Shown in pieces: positions 1-7,765 of a DNA stretch of 15,177 nt. Every line of letters begins with the position of its first letter. Position 1 is the first letter of the stretch. This DNA is from Deltaproteobacteria bacterium (GTDB taxonomy: Bacteria; Desulfobacterota; DSM-4660; Desulfatiglandales; B25-G16), in the NCBI GenBank assembly GCA_003646875.1, contig QMLT01000013.1, forward strand, positions 1 to 15,177. Reading direction: 5' to 3'. Made by a program: the position numbers and the translations under genes. The notes under the pieces are model-generated. The model was not told where the DNA came from. It did no database searches and saw only the letters and a list, made by a program, of their open reading frames with translations.

Positions 1-290
1 CATTATCCCCAAAGATGCCGATAGATCCTCAGATAATACGTTTTAAGACAAAACTGGAGAGTGACATCGCATGGGTTGCTTTAGCCAATTCCATTACCCT
101 CACTCCAGGGACCATTACCATAGATATCAGTGAAGGGGAGTTTTTTGTGCATGCCCTGGATAGAAAGGTTGCCTATGATCTTAATACAGGGGAAATGGAA
201 GATAAAATTGCCCATGTCATTATGGAGGCAGACCACGTATATATTCAGGATGTTATAGATGTTTCTCGGATATTTGGAGCGCTGAAGTGA
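1..290 (+). CDS. mrpE: Na+/H+ antiporter (Mrp/Mnh) subunit E, 3' part
   Basis: C-terminal part of the MrpE/MnhE (MbhA-like) subunit of the Mrp cation/proton antiporter. The reading frame is open to the left edge (first full codon at base 3, reading L-S-P-K before an internal Met at 15), so the gene starts upstream and its N-terminal membrane helices are missing. Visible features are an R-F-K-T segment, then the MrpE signature L-A-N-S-I-T-L-T-P-G-T followed by a soluble beta-rich tail (T-I-D-I, F-V-H-A-L-D), which is the cytoplasmic C-terminal domain of this family. It is the first gene of the operon visible here. A 112-nt gap with no clear ribosome binding site or promoter separates it from mrpB. 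MrpE is an assembly subunit without known catalytic residues. Family assignment is secure; only the extent is unknown. Confidence 0.9.
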   Translation, partial: LSPKMPIDPQIIRFKTKLESDIAWVALANSITLTPGTITIDISEGEFFVHALDRKVAYDLNTGEMEDKIAHVIMEADHVYIQDVIDVSRIFGALK

Positions 291-402
291 TCCATTTTTA
301 TAGTTACTCGTTAAAGGTTATACGTTAATTGTTTGTCAAGGAGCGCCACCCAGCAACGAGAAAAGAGAAACACAAGCCAGTAATAAATAACGAATTGAGA
401 GT

Positions 403-879
403 ATGACAAGAGTTACAGATGATATTATTATAAGGGCAGTGGCAAGGGTAATTATGCCATTTATTCAGATTTATGCCCTTTATGTTATTATGCACGGTCA
501 TCACAGCCCAGGAGGAGGGTTTCAAGGGGGCGTTATTCTGGGCGCCAGTTTTATCTTGTATCTTATAACCCATGGTCTTGAAGATGCAAAAAAAAGGATG
601 TCGGAGCTCAAGGCCGGCCTCTTTAGTTCCTTTGGTTTATTAATCTATTCGGGAATCGGATTGCTCTGTCTCATTATGGGAAGCAATTATCTGGATTATG
701 GAAGACTGTCTACTCTCTTAAAGGTGATACCTGCCCAGGCACGGTCCCTGGGTATTCTGGGGGTTGAGATTGGCGTTGGAATTGCTGTAATGGCGGTGAT
801 GTTTTCCATCTTTTTTGACATATCCACAGGAGGTGTGGTTCCTGAGGATGAGCAAGAGTTAGAGACAGGAGATGAGTAA
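403..879 (+). CDS. mrpB: Mrp/Mnh antiporter subunit B (MbhF-like)
   Basis: Integral membrane protein of 158 residues of the MnhB/MrpB family (MbhF in archaeal hydrogenases), a structural subunit of the ion-translocating membrane module. Diagnostic is H-G-H-H-S-P-G-G-G-F-Q-G-G at residues 31-43, the family hallmark with its conserved Pro and Phe, in the first helix-loop. Three further hydrophobic segments follow and the tail is acidic (E-D-E-Q-E-L-E). An in-frame stop at 388-390 limits 5' extension. No strong Shine-Dalgarno is seen, only gagag just before ATG. The 3' end overlaps mrpF by 8 nt, implying coupled translation. In classical Mrp operons mrpB follows mrpA; here it sits between mrpE and mrpF. 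Confidence 0.95.
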   Translation: MTRVTDDIIIRAVARVIMPFIQIYALYVIMHGHHSPGGGFQGGVILGASFILYLITHGLEDAKKRMSELKAGLFSSFGLLIYSGIGLLCLIMGSNYLDYGRLSTLLKVIPAQARSLGILGVEIGVGIAVMAVMFSIFFDISTGGVVPEDEQELETGDE

Positions 880-1138
880 TTTTTTCTTATATCTTGGAAT
901 GGGTCTGTTTACCCTTGTATTTCTGTGTCTATACAGGGGTGTATTTGGCCCGGGTGTGCTAAACAGGATAGCGGCTATCTCGGCTATTGGCACCAAGACC
1001 CTGGTTATTCTTTTAATTATGGGCTTTATCTATCATAGGGTGGATATGTTTGTAGATATCAGTATGGTCTATGCCCTGCTTAACTTTATTGGCACAATCG
1101 CAGCGGCTAAATACTTAGAGAATGGGGGAGAGATCTGA
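872..1138 (+). CDS. mrpF: Mrp/Mnh antiporter subunit F
   Basis: Small three-helix membrane protein (88 residues), homologous to MrpF/MnhF and archaeal MbhB. The family pattern R-x-x-x-G-P-x-x-x-x-R appears as R22-G-V-F-G-P-G-V-L-N31-R32, and the C-terminal half carries the typical V-D-I-S-M-V-Y-A-L-L-N-F. Length matches the family (about 80-95). The start codon lies inside the end of mrpB (8-nt overlap), with the GAG-rich end of mrpB serving as ribosome binding site. The last base is shared with the mrpG start (TGATG). The residue before R32 is usually Asp in this family but is Asn31 here. The role is structural support of the antiporter core; the family call is firm. Confidence 0.93.
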   Translation: MSNFFLYLGMGLFTLVFLCLYRGVFGPGVLNRIAAISAIGTKTLVILLIMGFIYHRVDMFVDISMVYALLNFIGTIAAAKYLENGGEI

Positions 1139-1467
1139 TGTCTGTTCTACATTTAACTTCTATTCCATTTCTTCTTGGGGGCTTCTTTTTCTTTTTTACA
1201 GCAACTGTTGGGCTTTTGCGCTTTCCTGATTTTTTCTGCCGTCTCCATGCAACAGGAAAAGGCGATACCCTTGCCGTGCTTTTATCCCTTATTGGCCTTA
1301 GCATCTATGAGGGATTTTCCTTTACAAGTTTAAAGATACTGTTTATTGCAGTATTCATGTTTCTTGCCCAGCCTACATCCACTCATGCCATTTCCAGGGC
1401 AGCTATGAGGTGTGGTTTGGAGCCATGGACTAAAAAAATGGAGAAAAAGAATGATAGCAACCTTTGA
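1138..1467 (+). CDS. mrpG: Mrp/Mnh antiporter subunit G
   Basis: Membrane subunit MrpG/MnhG (archaeal MbhC), 109 residues with three hydrophobic segments. Signature residues are G25-L-L-R-F-P-D31 followed by R35-L-H37-A, a K-G-D-T-L motif at 41-45, and A77-Q-P79-T-S-T-H83-A-I-S-R87-A-A near the C-terminus; the Pro and the H/R pair are conserved in the family. A run of five Phe (residues 16-20) lies in the first helix. Translation starts at TGATG overlapping the mrpF stop. The last 17 nt overlap the next gene. The hydrophilic tail (K-K-M-E-K-K-N-D) is probably a by-product of that overlap. The role is structural within the Mrp/Mbh membrane arm. Confidence 0.94.
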   Translation: MSVLHLTSIPFLLGGFFFFFTATVGLLRFPDFFCRLHATGKGDTLAVLLSLIGLSIYEGFSFTSLKILFIAVFMFLAQPTSTHAISRAAMRCGLEPWTKKMEKKNDSNL

Positions 1468-1696
1468 TATTATGATTTTGGTCTTTGTTTTGATATGTGC
1501 CATTGCCGCTATTTCTGTAAAGGATTTGCTAAGCGCTGTAATGATCCTTGGCGCATATAGTTTCTTTATGTGCCTTTTGTGGTCAGAAATGGGCGCTGTG
1601 GATGTAGCCTTTACAGAGGCATCTGTGAGCGCTGGAATTGGAACAGTGCTGTTTATAGCTGCGGTGAGTCAGACAAAAAGGAGGAGTAAAGATTGA
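1451..1696 (+). CDS. mbhD: MbhD-like subunit (DUF4040), detached MrpA C-terminal domain
   Basis: Small membrane protein (81 residues, three hydrophobic stretches) matching the MbhD/DUF4040 domain, which in classical bacterial Mrp is fused to the C-terminus of MrpA and in archaeal Mbh is a separate gene. Characteristic is G48-A-V-D51-V-A-F-T-E56-A-S-V-S-A-G, corresponding to the conserved A-x-D-V-A-x-T-E-A motif whose acidic residues are thought to line the ion path. I chose ATG at 1451, preceded by ggag about 7 nt upstream. An earlier in-frame ATG at 1412 would lie deep inside mrpG and add an unrelated basic leader (W-S-H-G-L-K-K-W). It overlaps mrpG by 17 nt and the next gene by 4 nt. Free-standing status points to an Mbh-like architecture. 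Confidence 0.88.
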   Translation: MIATFDIMILVFVLICAIAAISVKDLLSAVMILGAYSFFMCLLWSEMGAVDVAFTEASVSAGIGTVLFIAAVSQTKRRSKD

Positions 1697-2010
1697 GGTT
1701 CTTAGCCCTTATTGCTGTGATTATAACCGGGATAATACTTATTTATGGTTCCGTGGACATGCCCGACTGGGGGGATCCCCATTCTCCGGCAAGCCTTCAT
1801 GTTTCACCCAGGTATATAGAAAAGACTATGGAGGAGACGGCTACACCGAATATGGTTACATCTGTTCTGGCAGACTACAGGGGTTATGACACCCTTGGTG
1901 AGACAACTGTTATCTTCACAGCAGGTATCTCCTGCATTTTAATTTTAAGAGAAAGAAAAAGGCGTAAAAAAAGAAAAATTAACCCAAAAAACCCAACAAA
2001 TCATGTTTGA
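1693..2010 (+). CDS. mbhE: MbhE-like subunit (MrpA C-terminal/MbhE domain), TTG start
   Basis: Membrane-associated subunit of 105 residues of the MbhE family (hydrogen-evolving membrane-bound hydrogenase subunit E), equivalent to the extreme C-terminal domain of bacterial MrpA. An N-terminal helix (residues 3-20) is followed by a periplasmic-type segment with S-P-R-Y41-I-E, then the near-invariant T-P52-N-x-V-T-x-V-L-A-D61-Y-R63-G-x-D66-T-L-G-E70-T and a second helix. The tail is very basic (R-E-R-K-R-R-K-K-R-K). The start is TTG at 1693, in the TTGA overlap with the preceding stop and supported by aggag at 1682-1686; no upstream in-frame ATG is available. The 3' end overlaps mrpC by 8 nt. 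Confidence 0.88.
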   Translation: MRFLALIAVIITGIILIYGSVDMPDWGDPHSPASLHVSPRYIEKTMEETATPNMVTSVLADYRGYDTLGETTVIFTAGISCILILRERKRRKKRKINPKNPTNHV

Positions 2011-2377
2011 TCTAATAATTAGCAAATATAATTACTGGATTTATATAATCCTGATGATGATTGGCTTTTACGCCATGATTGGGAAAAAAAATCTGGTCAA
2101 GAAGATAATCGGGATGAATATTTTCCAGACGGCGATTATCCTTTTTTTTATCTCTACTGCATCAAAAAAAGGTGGGACCTTGCCTATTATTATGCATGGC
2201 CATGGAGCACATGCTGTAAAGGCTGCCTCTTACATAAATCCACTTCCACATGTGCTTATGCTTACGGCTATTGTCGTTATGGTCAGCACCCTGGGAGTAG
2301 CGCTGGCCATAGTAATTCAAATTTATAGAAGATATAATACCTTAGAGGAAAACGAGATCTTAAGGCTCAACAAATGA
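2003..2377 (+). CDS. mrpC: Mrp/Mnh antiporter subunit C (NuoK-like)
   Basis: NuoK/MrpC-family three-helix membrane protein (124 residues; archaeal MbhG). Visible are the first helix (residues 10-26), the family segment G-M-N-I-F-Q-T-A-I-I-L-F-F in helix 2, a short His-rich loop (M-H-G-H-G-A-H), and N-P-L-P-H-V-L-M-L-T-A-I-V-V at the start of helix 3. The last corresponds to the D-P-L-P-Q-A-L-V-L-T-A-I-V motif of MrpC, with Asn for Asp and His for Gln. It forms part of the lateral proton-path scaffold between antiporter subunits. It overlaps the upstream gene by 8 nt and mrpD by 4 nt (ATGA). Length and motif fit; confidence is high. Confidence 0.93.
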   Translation: MFDLIISKYNYWIYIILMMIGFYAMIGKKNLVKKIIGMNIFQTAIILFFISTASKKGGTLPIIMHGHGAHAVKAASYINPLPHVLMLTAIVVMVSTLGVALAIVIQIYRRYNTLEENEILRLNK

Positions 2378-3864
2378 TGCTACAAGCCCCTGTTCTTATT
2401 GTTGTCATCCCGCTTATGTTTACCTTTGTTGCCCTTATTTTTGGGTTGTGGAAAAAAGGCCTCTGCTATCCAATCGTTTTAATTGCGCTCTCCTTATCTT
2501 TCCTTGCGACACTTCAGACATTAAATATAGTTATTACCAGTGGAATCATCCACTATCGTCTTGGAAACTGGAATCCCCCGTGGGGTATAGAGTATGTTGT
2601 TGATTATCTTAATGCCTTTGTTTTGCCTGTTATTTCCTTTGTTGCCATTATGGTGGCAATCTATTCAAAGAAGAGTGTCGAGAAGGAGCTGTCTGATAAG
2701 GTTGTTTATTTCTATTGCATTTTTCTTCTGCAGGTGACTGGTTTTTTGGGAATAACAGTTACTGGGGATATGTTTAACCTCTATGTATTTTTAGAGATTG
2801 CATCCCTTGCAGGATATGCCCTTATTACCATGGGAGAAGATGGCGCCCCATTTGCCAGTTTTAATTATTTAATTTTTGGGACCATTGGGGCCTGCTTTTA
2901 TTTATTAGGCGTGGGTTATCTTTATGCTGCGACTGGCTCGCTTAATATGGCTGATCTGGCAAGACTTTTGCCAGATCTTTATGGTTCCAAGGTGATACTT
3001 GTTGGTTTCAGCTTCTTTATGGTGGGACTGGCTATAAAGATGGCATTATTTCCCCTCCATGTATGGCTTCCAGATGCATATACATATGCCCCATCGTCGG
3101 TAAGCGCCCTGCTTGCTCCTTTGATGACAAAGGTAGGGGCATATGTGCTGATCAGAGTTATTTATACGGTATTTAAGCCCTATTTCTCTATCGAAATTCT
3201 CCCTGCTGCCACTATCCTCTGCTGGATAGCCGCGGCAGCAATAATTTTTGGCGCAGCAATGGCATTAGCCCAGACAGATTTAAAGAGAATGCTTACCTAT
3301 ATCCTTGTCAGTGAGGTCGGATATTTAGCATTGGGGGTAGGGCTTGGAAACAGAAACGGACTTACTGGCGCTATACTCCATATACTTAATGACGCCTTTA
3401 TGATGCTCGCCCTTTTCATGGTTGTGGGGGCTATCATGTACAGACATGGAGGGAGAAGGATTTCAGAACTTAGATATCTGCATAAAAAAATGCCATTTAC
3501 TATGGCAGTTTTTGTAGTAGCAGCCCTATCAGTGATAGGCATTCCACCGACCTGTGGTTTTTTTAGCAAATGGTATCTTATCCTTGGCGCAATCAACGCA
3601 CATGGATGGATATTTGTGGCTGTGTTGCTGGCAAGCAGCCTTTTAAATGCCATACTCTTTTTCAGGGTCATAGAAAATATTTACCTCGAACCACACGACG
3701 GGGATATTGTTGAAAATCACGACATGGTTGCAGGCGCTGAAGAATCCCCTTTAACTATGCTTGTGCCAATACTAATTGCAGGGGCTGGGATACTTTCATT
3801 GGGAGTCCTGAGCGGGAAGATTATTTCCACTATAATTCAGTTTGCTATTCCTGCAGGTTTTTAA
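2374..3864 (+). CDS. mrpD: Mrp/Mnh antiporter subunit D (NuoM/N-like)
   Basis: Proton/cation-translocating antiporter-like subunit of 496 residues, usual MrpD length, with about 14 hydrophobic helices. Channel residues can be placed: E141 in L-Y-V-F-L-E-I (TM5), K222 in A-I-K-M-A-L-F-P-L-H-V-W-L-P-D-A-Y (TM7), K253 in M-T-K-V-G-A-Y (TM8), and Lys in G-F-F-S-K-W (TM12 region). The TM10-type H-x3-H-x3-K motif is altered: H336 is present, but the second His is D340 and the Lys is M344 (N-D-A-F-M-M). The start overlaps mrpC (ATGA). MrpD is one of the two ion-conducting subunits of Mrp. A 133-nt gap follows, with no convincing terminator, so the operon probably continues. Confidence 0.95.
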   Translation: MMLQAPVLIVVIPLMFTFVALIFGLWKKGLCYPIVLIALSLSFLATLQTLNIVITSGIIHYRLGNWNPPWGIEYVVDYLNAFVLPVISFVAIMVAIYSKKSVEKELSDKVVYFYCIFLLQVTGFLGITVTGDMFNLYVFLEIASLAGYALITMGEDGAPFASFNYLIFGTIGACFYLLGVGYLYAATGSLNMADLARLLPDLYGSKVILVGFSFFMVGLAIKMALFPLHVWLPDAYTYAPSSVSALLAPLMTKVGAYVLIRVIYTVFKPYFSIEILPAATILCWIAAAAIIFGAAMALAQTDLKRMLTYILVSEVGYLALGVGLGNRNGLTGAILHILNDAFMMLALFMVVGAIMYRHGGRRISELRYLHKKMPFTMAVFVVAALSVIGIPPTCGFFSKWYLILGAINAHGWIFVAVLLASSLLNAILFFRVIENIYLEPHDGDIVENHDMVAGAEESPLTMLVPILIAGAGILSLGVLSGKIISTIIQFAIPAGF

Positions 3865-3997
3865 ATATGAACTCAGAGCATAGCCCTATTGGACCTCCAA
3901 CATCATTGCATGTGAATGGCATAAAGGTATGGCGACTAAAAGTAATATAATTTCAATAAGTTGTAGAAATTCCGATATATTCAATAATGGATGATCA

Positions 3998-5491
3998 ATG
4001 GAGACAATAGTTTCGATAAGGCCGCTTTTGGCTGTTCTCGTAACCCTTGTAGCAGCGCTCCTTATCATATTCACAGGGGAAAAACATAGAAACCTAAGGG
4101 AATTCTGGACTATTCTCGCTTCCCTTCTTAAGTTTTCTATTGTTATTTCCATGGTGCCCTTTGTTTTAGATGGGAAAATACTTAAATATACTATTATTGC
4201 CCTTACTCCAGGAGTATCTCTTCAGTTCAGGGTAGATCAATTTGGCATGTTCTTCGGAGTGCTTGCCTCTGCCTTGTGGATTCTTACCTCAGTGTATTCC
4301 ATAGGGTATGTGAGGGGACTCAATGAACATGCCCAGACCAGATACTTTTTTAATTTTGCCATCTGTCTTTCTGCGACCATGGGAATTGCCTTTGCAGGCA
4401 ACCTCCTGACTCTTTTTATTTTTTATGAAATTCTTACAGTGGCAACCTATCCGTTGGTTGCCCATAAAGAGACCGAAGAGGCAATAATTGGCGGGAGGAA
4501 ATATCTTGTCTATACACTTACAGCCGGGATAGTTATTTTATTTGCCACGATTTTTATCTATAGCCTTACCGGTTCTCTTGATTTTAAGGCCGGCGGTTTC
4601 CTTTTAGGCAAGGGTTCGTCAGCTACACTTACCTTCCTGTTTGTTATCCTTATATTAGGGTTTGGCGTAAAGGCTGCTCTTATGCCCATGCATGAATGGC
4701 TGCCAACTGCGATGGTGGCGCCAACCCCTGTAAGCGCCCTCCTCCATGCTGTGGCCGTTGTTAAGGCAGGAGTATTTGGGTGTTTAAGGGTTATCCTCTA
4801 CGTTTTTGGCCCTGTTCTTCTCCACAAGCTTGATCTGTGGCTAATATTGGCCTATTTTGCCGCATTCACCGTTATTGTTTCCGGTCTTTATGCCCTTGCG
4901 CAGGATAATCTTAAGAGGAGATTGGCATTTTCCACTATAAATAACCTTGCCATAATAGTGATGGGGGCTTCCCTATTAAGCCCAAACTCTATAACAGGGG
5001 GCATATTCCATATTGGCAGCCATGGCTTTATGAAGATTACCCTGTTTTTTGTGGCCGGGGCTATATACGTAAAGACCCATAAGGAAAATATTAGTGAACT
5101 TGACGGGCTTGGCAGGCAAATGCCATTAACGTTTGGCGCATTTGCCATTGCCGCAATGGGTGTTGCAGGGACACCTCCTGTTTGTGGATTCATTAGCAAA
5201 TGGTATCTCGCAATAGGCGCTCTTGAAGCCAAGCAGGTAGTTTTCCTTTTTGTTTTGCTGATAAGCGCCCTGCTGGACATAGCATATTTTTTTCCTATAA
5301 TATTTAATGCGTTTTTTAAGAGTCCCAAAGAACCTGTAAACCCACATTTCAATGAGGCACCAATGAGGATGGTTGTGCCCCTGATGATAACGGCAATTAT
5401 ATCACTTATACTGGGAATATTTCCGAATGCCTTTTTTAATTTCTTTAATTTAGCATCTATGGCAGCCGGAAGGATACTTGGAGGGATGTAA
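3998..5491 (+). CDS. NuoM/MrpD-like proton-conducting membrane subunit
   Basis: A second antiporter-type subunit (497 residues, about 14 helices) of the NuoM/MrpD/MbhH superfamily. All main channel residues are present: E144 in F-Y-E-I-L-T-V (TM5), K225 in G-V-K-A-A-L-M-P-M-H-E-W-L-P (TM7), Lys in V-V-K-A-G-V-F-G (TM8), and the complete H338-x3-H342-x3-K346 set. G-F-I-S-K-W-Y-L follows near TM12. It is therefore a fully equipped proton channel, unlike the neighbouring MrpD. An in-frame TGA six bases upstream fixes the ATG start; the ribosome binding site (ggatga) is weak. The next gene begins immediately after its stop (TAAATG). Its family name is ambiguous: MrpD paralogue, MbhH-like or hydrogenase-4-like. 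I leave the symbol blank. Confidence 0.9.
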   Translation: METIVSIRPLLAVLVTLVAALLIIFTGEKHRNLREFWTILASLLKFSIVISMVPFVLDGKILKYTIIALTPGVSLQFRVDQFGMFFGVLASALWILTSVYSIGYVRGLNEHAQTRYFFNFAICLSATMGIAFAGNLLTLFIFYEILTVATYPLVAHKETEEAIIGGRKYLVYTLTAGIVILFATIFIYSLTGSLDFKAGGFLLGKGSSATLTFLFVILILGFGVKAALMPMHEWLPTAMVAPTPVSALLHAVAVVKAGVFGCLRVILYVFGPVLLHKLDLWLILAYFAAFTVIVSGLYALAQDNLKRRLAFSTINNLAIIVMGASLLSPNSITGGIFHIGSHGFMKITLFFVAGAIYVKTHKENISELDGLGRQMPLTFGAFAIAAMGVAGTPPVCGFISKWYLAIGALEAKQVVFLFVLLISALLDIAYFFPIIFNAFFKSPKEPVNPHFNEAPMRMVVPLMITAIISLILGIFPNAFFNFFNLASMAAGRILGGM

Positions 5492-5704
5492 ATGGCAAGG
5501 AAATTAACATATATATTCTTTATCAGTATTGGCGTGAGTATATTGGTTGGACTATTTATTCCACATGAACATGTGCATTTTTGGTGGGAGAAGATCCCTG
5601 CCTTTGATGCGATTTTTGGATTCTTAGGATGCATTGTGATTGTGCTGGGAGCAAAGGCGCTGGGTCATCATGGGATCCAGAAGGATGAGGATTACTATGA
5701 TTGA
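5492..5704 (+). CDS. Small two-helix membrane protein, HEH/EDYYD type, copy 1
   Basis: A 70-residue protein with two predicted helices (about residues 7-22 and 39-56). Between them is a loop P-H-E-H-V-H-F-W-W-E-K-I-P-A-F-D-A-I-F-G, and the C-terminus is Q-K-D-E-D-Y-Y-D. I do not know a named function. It is clearly homologous to the 69-residue protein at 7809-8018, which shares H-E-H, F-W-x-K-I-P, A-I-F-G and the E-D-x-Y-D end. Each copy sits directly upstream of a NuoL-like subunit and overlaps it by 8 nt, so it is probably an obligate partner or accessory subunit of that large protein (inference). It starts right after the preceding stop (TAAATG). The conserved His/Glu/Trp loop is the most notable feature. 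Confidence 0.85.
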   Translation: MARKLTYIFFISIGVSILVGLFIPHEHVHFWWEKIPAFDAIFGFLGCIVIVLGAKALGHHGIQKDEDYYD

Positions 5705-7553
5705 TATAGCACCCCCGGCCTTTATATTTATTTTGGGCGCTATCCTCCTTCCTCTTCTCCGGGAAAGAAGGCTAAGACAGGTATTTCAGCTCCTCATTCC
5801 TTTGATAGCCTTCATAGATCTCCTGTATATGCCGAAAGGTACCTATTGGGTCTATAATTTTCTGGGATATGATCTTATCCTTGGCAGGGTCGATAAGCTC
5901 AGTATGTGTTTTGGATATGTGTTTGTCATTGTTGCCTTTGTGGGTATGGTTTATGCCCTTCATGTAAGGGAAGTCGGGCAGCATACGGCAGCCTTTCTTT
6001 ATATAGGGAGCGCCCTGGGGGTTACATTTGCCGGCGATATTTTTACCCTGTACGTTTTTTGGGAAATCATGGCAGTATCCTCTGTTTTCCTGATTTGGTA
6101 TCAAAGAGATAAGGCTGCCCTTGACGCAGGATTCAGATATATCATGGTTCACATATTTGGTGGTTGCGCTCTTTTGGCCGGCATCATCATACATGTGTCA
6201 AATACAGGTTCTACAAATTTTGGTTTTATAGAATATGGGGGGCTTGCCTCCCAACTCATACTGCTTGGTTTTATCATCAATGCCGCTGTTCCCCCTTTTC
6301 ATGCCTGGCTTTCTGACGCCTACCCAGAGGCAACTGTTACCGGGAGTGTTTTTTTGACCGCATTTACTACCAAAAGCGCTGTGTATGTGCTTTTGAGGAC
6401 CTTCCCTGGGGTTGAGATCCTTGTTTGGCTTGGGGCTATTATGGCGGTATATGGAGTGGCCTATGCAGTGCTTGAGAACGACATCCGAAGACTCCTTGCA
6501 TACCACATCATCAGCCAGGTTGGATATATGGTAGCTGGAGTGGGATTGGGAACTGAGATGTCCATGAATGGATCAACTGCTCATGCATTTTGCCACATTT
6601 TGTATAAGGCCCTGCTTTTCATGGGCGCTGGAGCAGTAATTTATGTAACTGGCAGAAGAAAGCTCACAGACCTGCAAGGCAGAAATTTATACAAGAAAAT
6701 GCCCATCACTCTCTCCCTTTATATGATAGGCGGTTTTTCCATCTCTGCGGTGCCACTATTTAATGGTTTTATAAGCAAAACCATGGTTATTGCAGCATCC
6801 GCTGAACTAGAGCGGCCTGTTATATATCTATTGTTGCATCTGGCCTCCATAGGGACATTCCTTCATACGGGCCTGAAGCTCCCCTATGGCATCTGGTTTG
6901 GCAGGGTTCCCGAGGGAGAAAAAGTTGAAGAGGAAGAGATAGAGGCCAAGGAGCCTCCCTTAAATATGCTAATAGCTATGGGCATGGCCTCATTTTTGTG
7001 CATCTTAACAGGCGTTTATCCTGAGATCCTCTATAACCTTCTTCCTTATCCTGTCCATTTCCATCCTTACACATTAAATCATGTTGTTGGGATGACGCAG
7101 CTATTACTGCTTACAGGCGCTGCGTTTTGGCTCTATATAGACAAACTTGGCGGTGAACCTAAGATTAGCGTTGACACGGATTGGTTCTATAGAAAACCAG
7201 GTGTGCTTCTCCTCTGGTTCGTCAGTAATCCCATGCAGGACCTCAGGCTTAGGTTGCAGAGTTTTTTCACCAGAATGGTGACAAACGTTGCGAGTCTAAG
7301 CAAAAATCCCATCTTACTCCCTGAGATAACAGTAAGGTATTTTCACCTAAAAATTATGAATAGGCTTTACCAGGCATCTGGCACATACAAGGATAAAGCA
7401 GATGAACTAAAGGGATTGGAATCCAGAATTGCTGCGGCAAAAGAAATGAGATACGATGAAAATGTCTATAGAAGACCTATAGGCCTTGGTGTCCTTATAG
7501 CCATAATCTTTCTGCTTGTTTATGGTTTGATCTATTTTATAAGATTGCGTTAA
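5697..7553 (+). CDS. NuoL-like antiporter subunit with C-terminal extension, copy 1
   Basis: A large proton-conducting-transporter family subunit of 618 residues. The core has E123 in F-W-E-I-M-A-V (TM5), K226 in F-T-T-K-S-A-V-Y (TM8), and H296-x3-H300-x3-K304 in H-A-F-C-H-I-L-Y-K-A-L-L-F. The TM7 Lys of the usual K-x-A-x-x-P-x-H-x-W motif is N195 (I-N-A-A-V-P-P-F-H-A-W). After the core comes an acidic loop (E-K-V-E-E-E-E-I-E-A) and, from about residue 490, a soluble or amphipathic extension containing D-W-F-Y-R-K and ending in Y-R-R-P-x-G-x-G-V plus a last membrane helix. I chose ATG at 5697, which overlaps the small upstream gene by 8 nt and has a GAGG site. A further upstream ATG at 5640 would add an unrelated reading of that gene. 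It resembles subunits often annotated as Na+/H+ antiporter subunit D. Confidence 0.9.
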   Translation: MIDIAPPAFIFILGAILLPLLRERRLRQVFQLLIPLIAFIDLLYMPKGTYWVYNFLGYDLILGRVDKLSMCFGYVFVIVAFVGMVYALHVREVGQHTAAFLYIGSALGVTFAGDIFTLYVFWEIMAVSSVFLIWYQRDKAALDAGFRYIMVHIFGGCALLAGIIIHVSNTGSTNFGFIEYGGLASQLILLGFIINAAVPPFHAWLSDAYPEATVTGSVFLTAFTTKSAVYVLLRTFPGVEILVWLGAIMAVYGVAYAVLENDIRRLLAYHIISQVGYMVAGVGLGTEMSMNGSTAHAFCHILYKALLFMGAGAVIYVTGRRKLTDLQGRNLYKKMPITLSLYMIGGFSISAVPLFNGFISKTMVIAASAELERPVIYLLLHLASIGTFLHTGLKLPYGIWFGRVPEGEKVEEEEIEAKEPPLNMLIAMGMASFLCILTGVYPEILYNLLPYPVHFHPYTLNHVVGMTQLLLLTGAAFWLYIDKLGGEPKISVDTDWFYRKPGVLLLWFVSNPMQDLRLRLQSFFTRMVTNVASLSKNPILLPEITVRYFHLKIMNRLYQASGTYKDKADELKGLESRIAAAKEMRYDENVYRRPIGLGVLIAIIFLLVYGLIYFIRLR

Positions 7554-7660
7554 GGCATAAAAAAGACAAAACGTAGCTCTAATAGGCGTCGGGCATGGCC
7601 TGATCGCTAACGATGCTGTGCAGATGCACCCATTACTCCAGTATTCCATCGCTCCAACCC

Positions 7661-7765
7661 ATCCGCCTCCCCGCCTGCCGTCCGTCGGGCAGGGCCTGAG
7701 TCCCGCAGGGCGGGTTGATGGCGGGCAAGTAATCCCTCCGGGACGTAGGCCCTACGGGCCCATGA
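7661..7765. repeat. GC-rich hairpin cluster in the spacer between module copies
   Basis: The 255-nt spacer 7554-7808 separates the two small-protein/NuoL-like modules and breaks an otherwise overlapping operon. Its middle is much more GC-rich than the flanking genes and holds consecutive inverted repeats: the CCTGCC/GGCAGG palindrome near 7674-7693, TCCC-tcc-GGGA at 7733-7743, and GGCCC-tac-GGGCC at 7748-7760. No coding potential is convincing. The AT-rich part before it (7621-7660) contains degenerate reiterations of the form atTaCTCCAgtATTCCATC. It looks like an inserted or expanded non-coding repeat. It could also reduce read-through between the two modules, but no U-tract follows any hairpin, so it is not a typical intrinsic terminator. 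Confidence 0.55.
7669..7693 (-). repeat. GC-rich interspersed palindromic repeat, copy A (inverted)
   Basis: Read on the minus strand, this 25-mer matches 14315-14339 at 24 of 25 positions by eye (one A/C difference), so the same element occurs twice in this window in opposite orientation, about 6.6 kb apart. The core can fold by pairing CCTGCC with GGCAGG. Both copies are intergenic. This is the pattern of a REP-like interspersed repeat. Confidence 0.7.

Noticed and set aside
291..402. Gap between mrpE and mrpB with partly repetitive text (CGTTA-type words).
   Set aside because: No convincing inverted arms or promoter could be built; it may be a worn repeat.
3867..3950. 27-codon frame starting 2 nt after the mrpD stop.
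   Set aside because: No ribosome binding site of its own, no recognisable features and too short to judge; kept only as a possible relic.
4888..5634. 248-codon open frame on the minus strand.
   Set aside because: Antisense shadow of the NuoM-like gene and the small gene after it; the product has no domain logic.
5640..5696. Longer N-terminus for NuoL-like copy 1 (and likewise 7987-8010 for copy 2).
   Set aside because: The extra codons are out-of-frame reads of the small upstream gene. The ATGs at 5697 and 8011 have ribosome binding sites and give matching N-termini (I-x-x-I/A-P-P-A-F).
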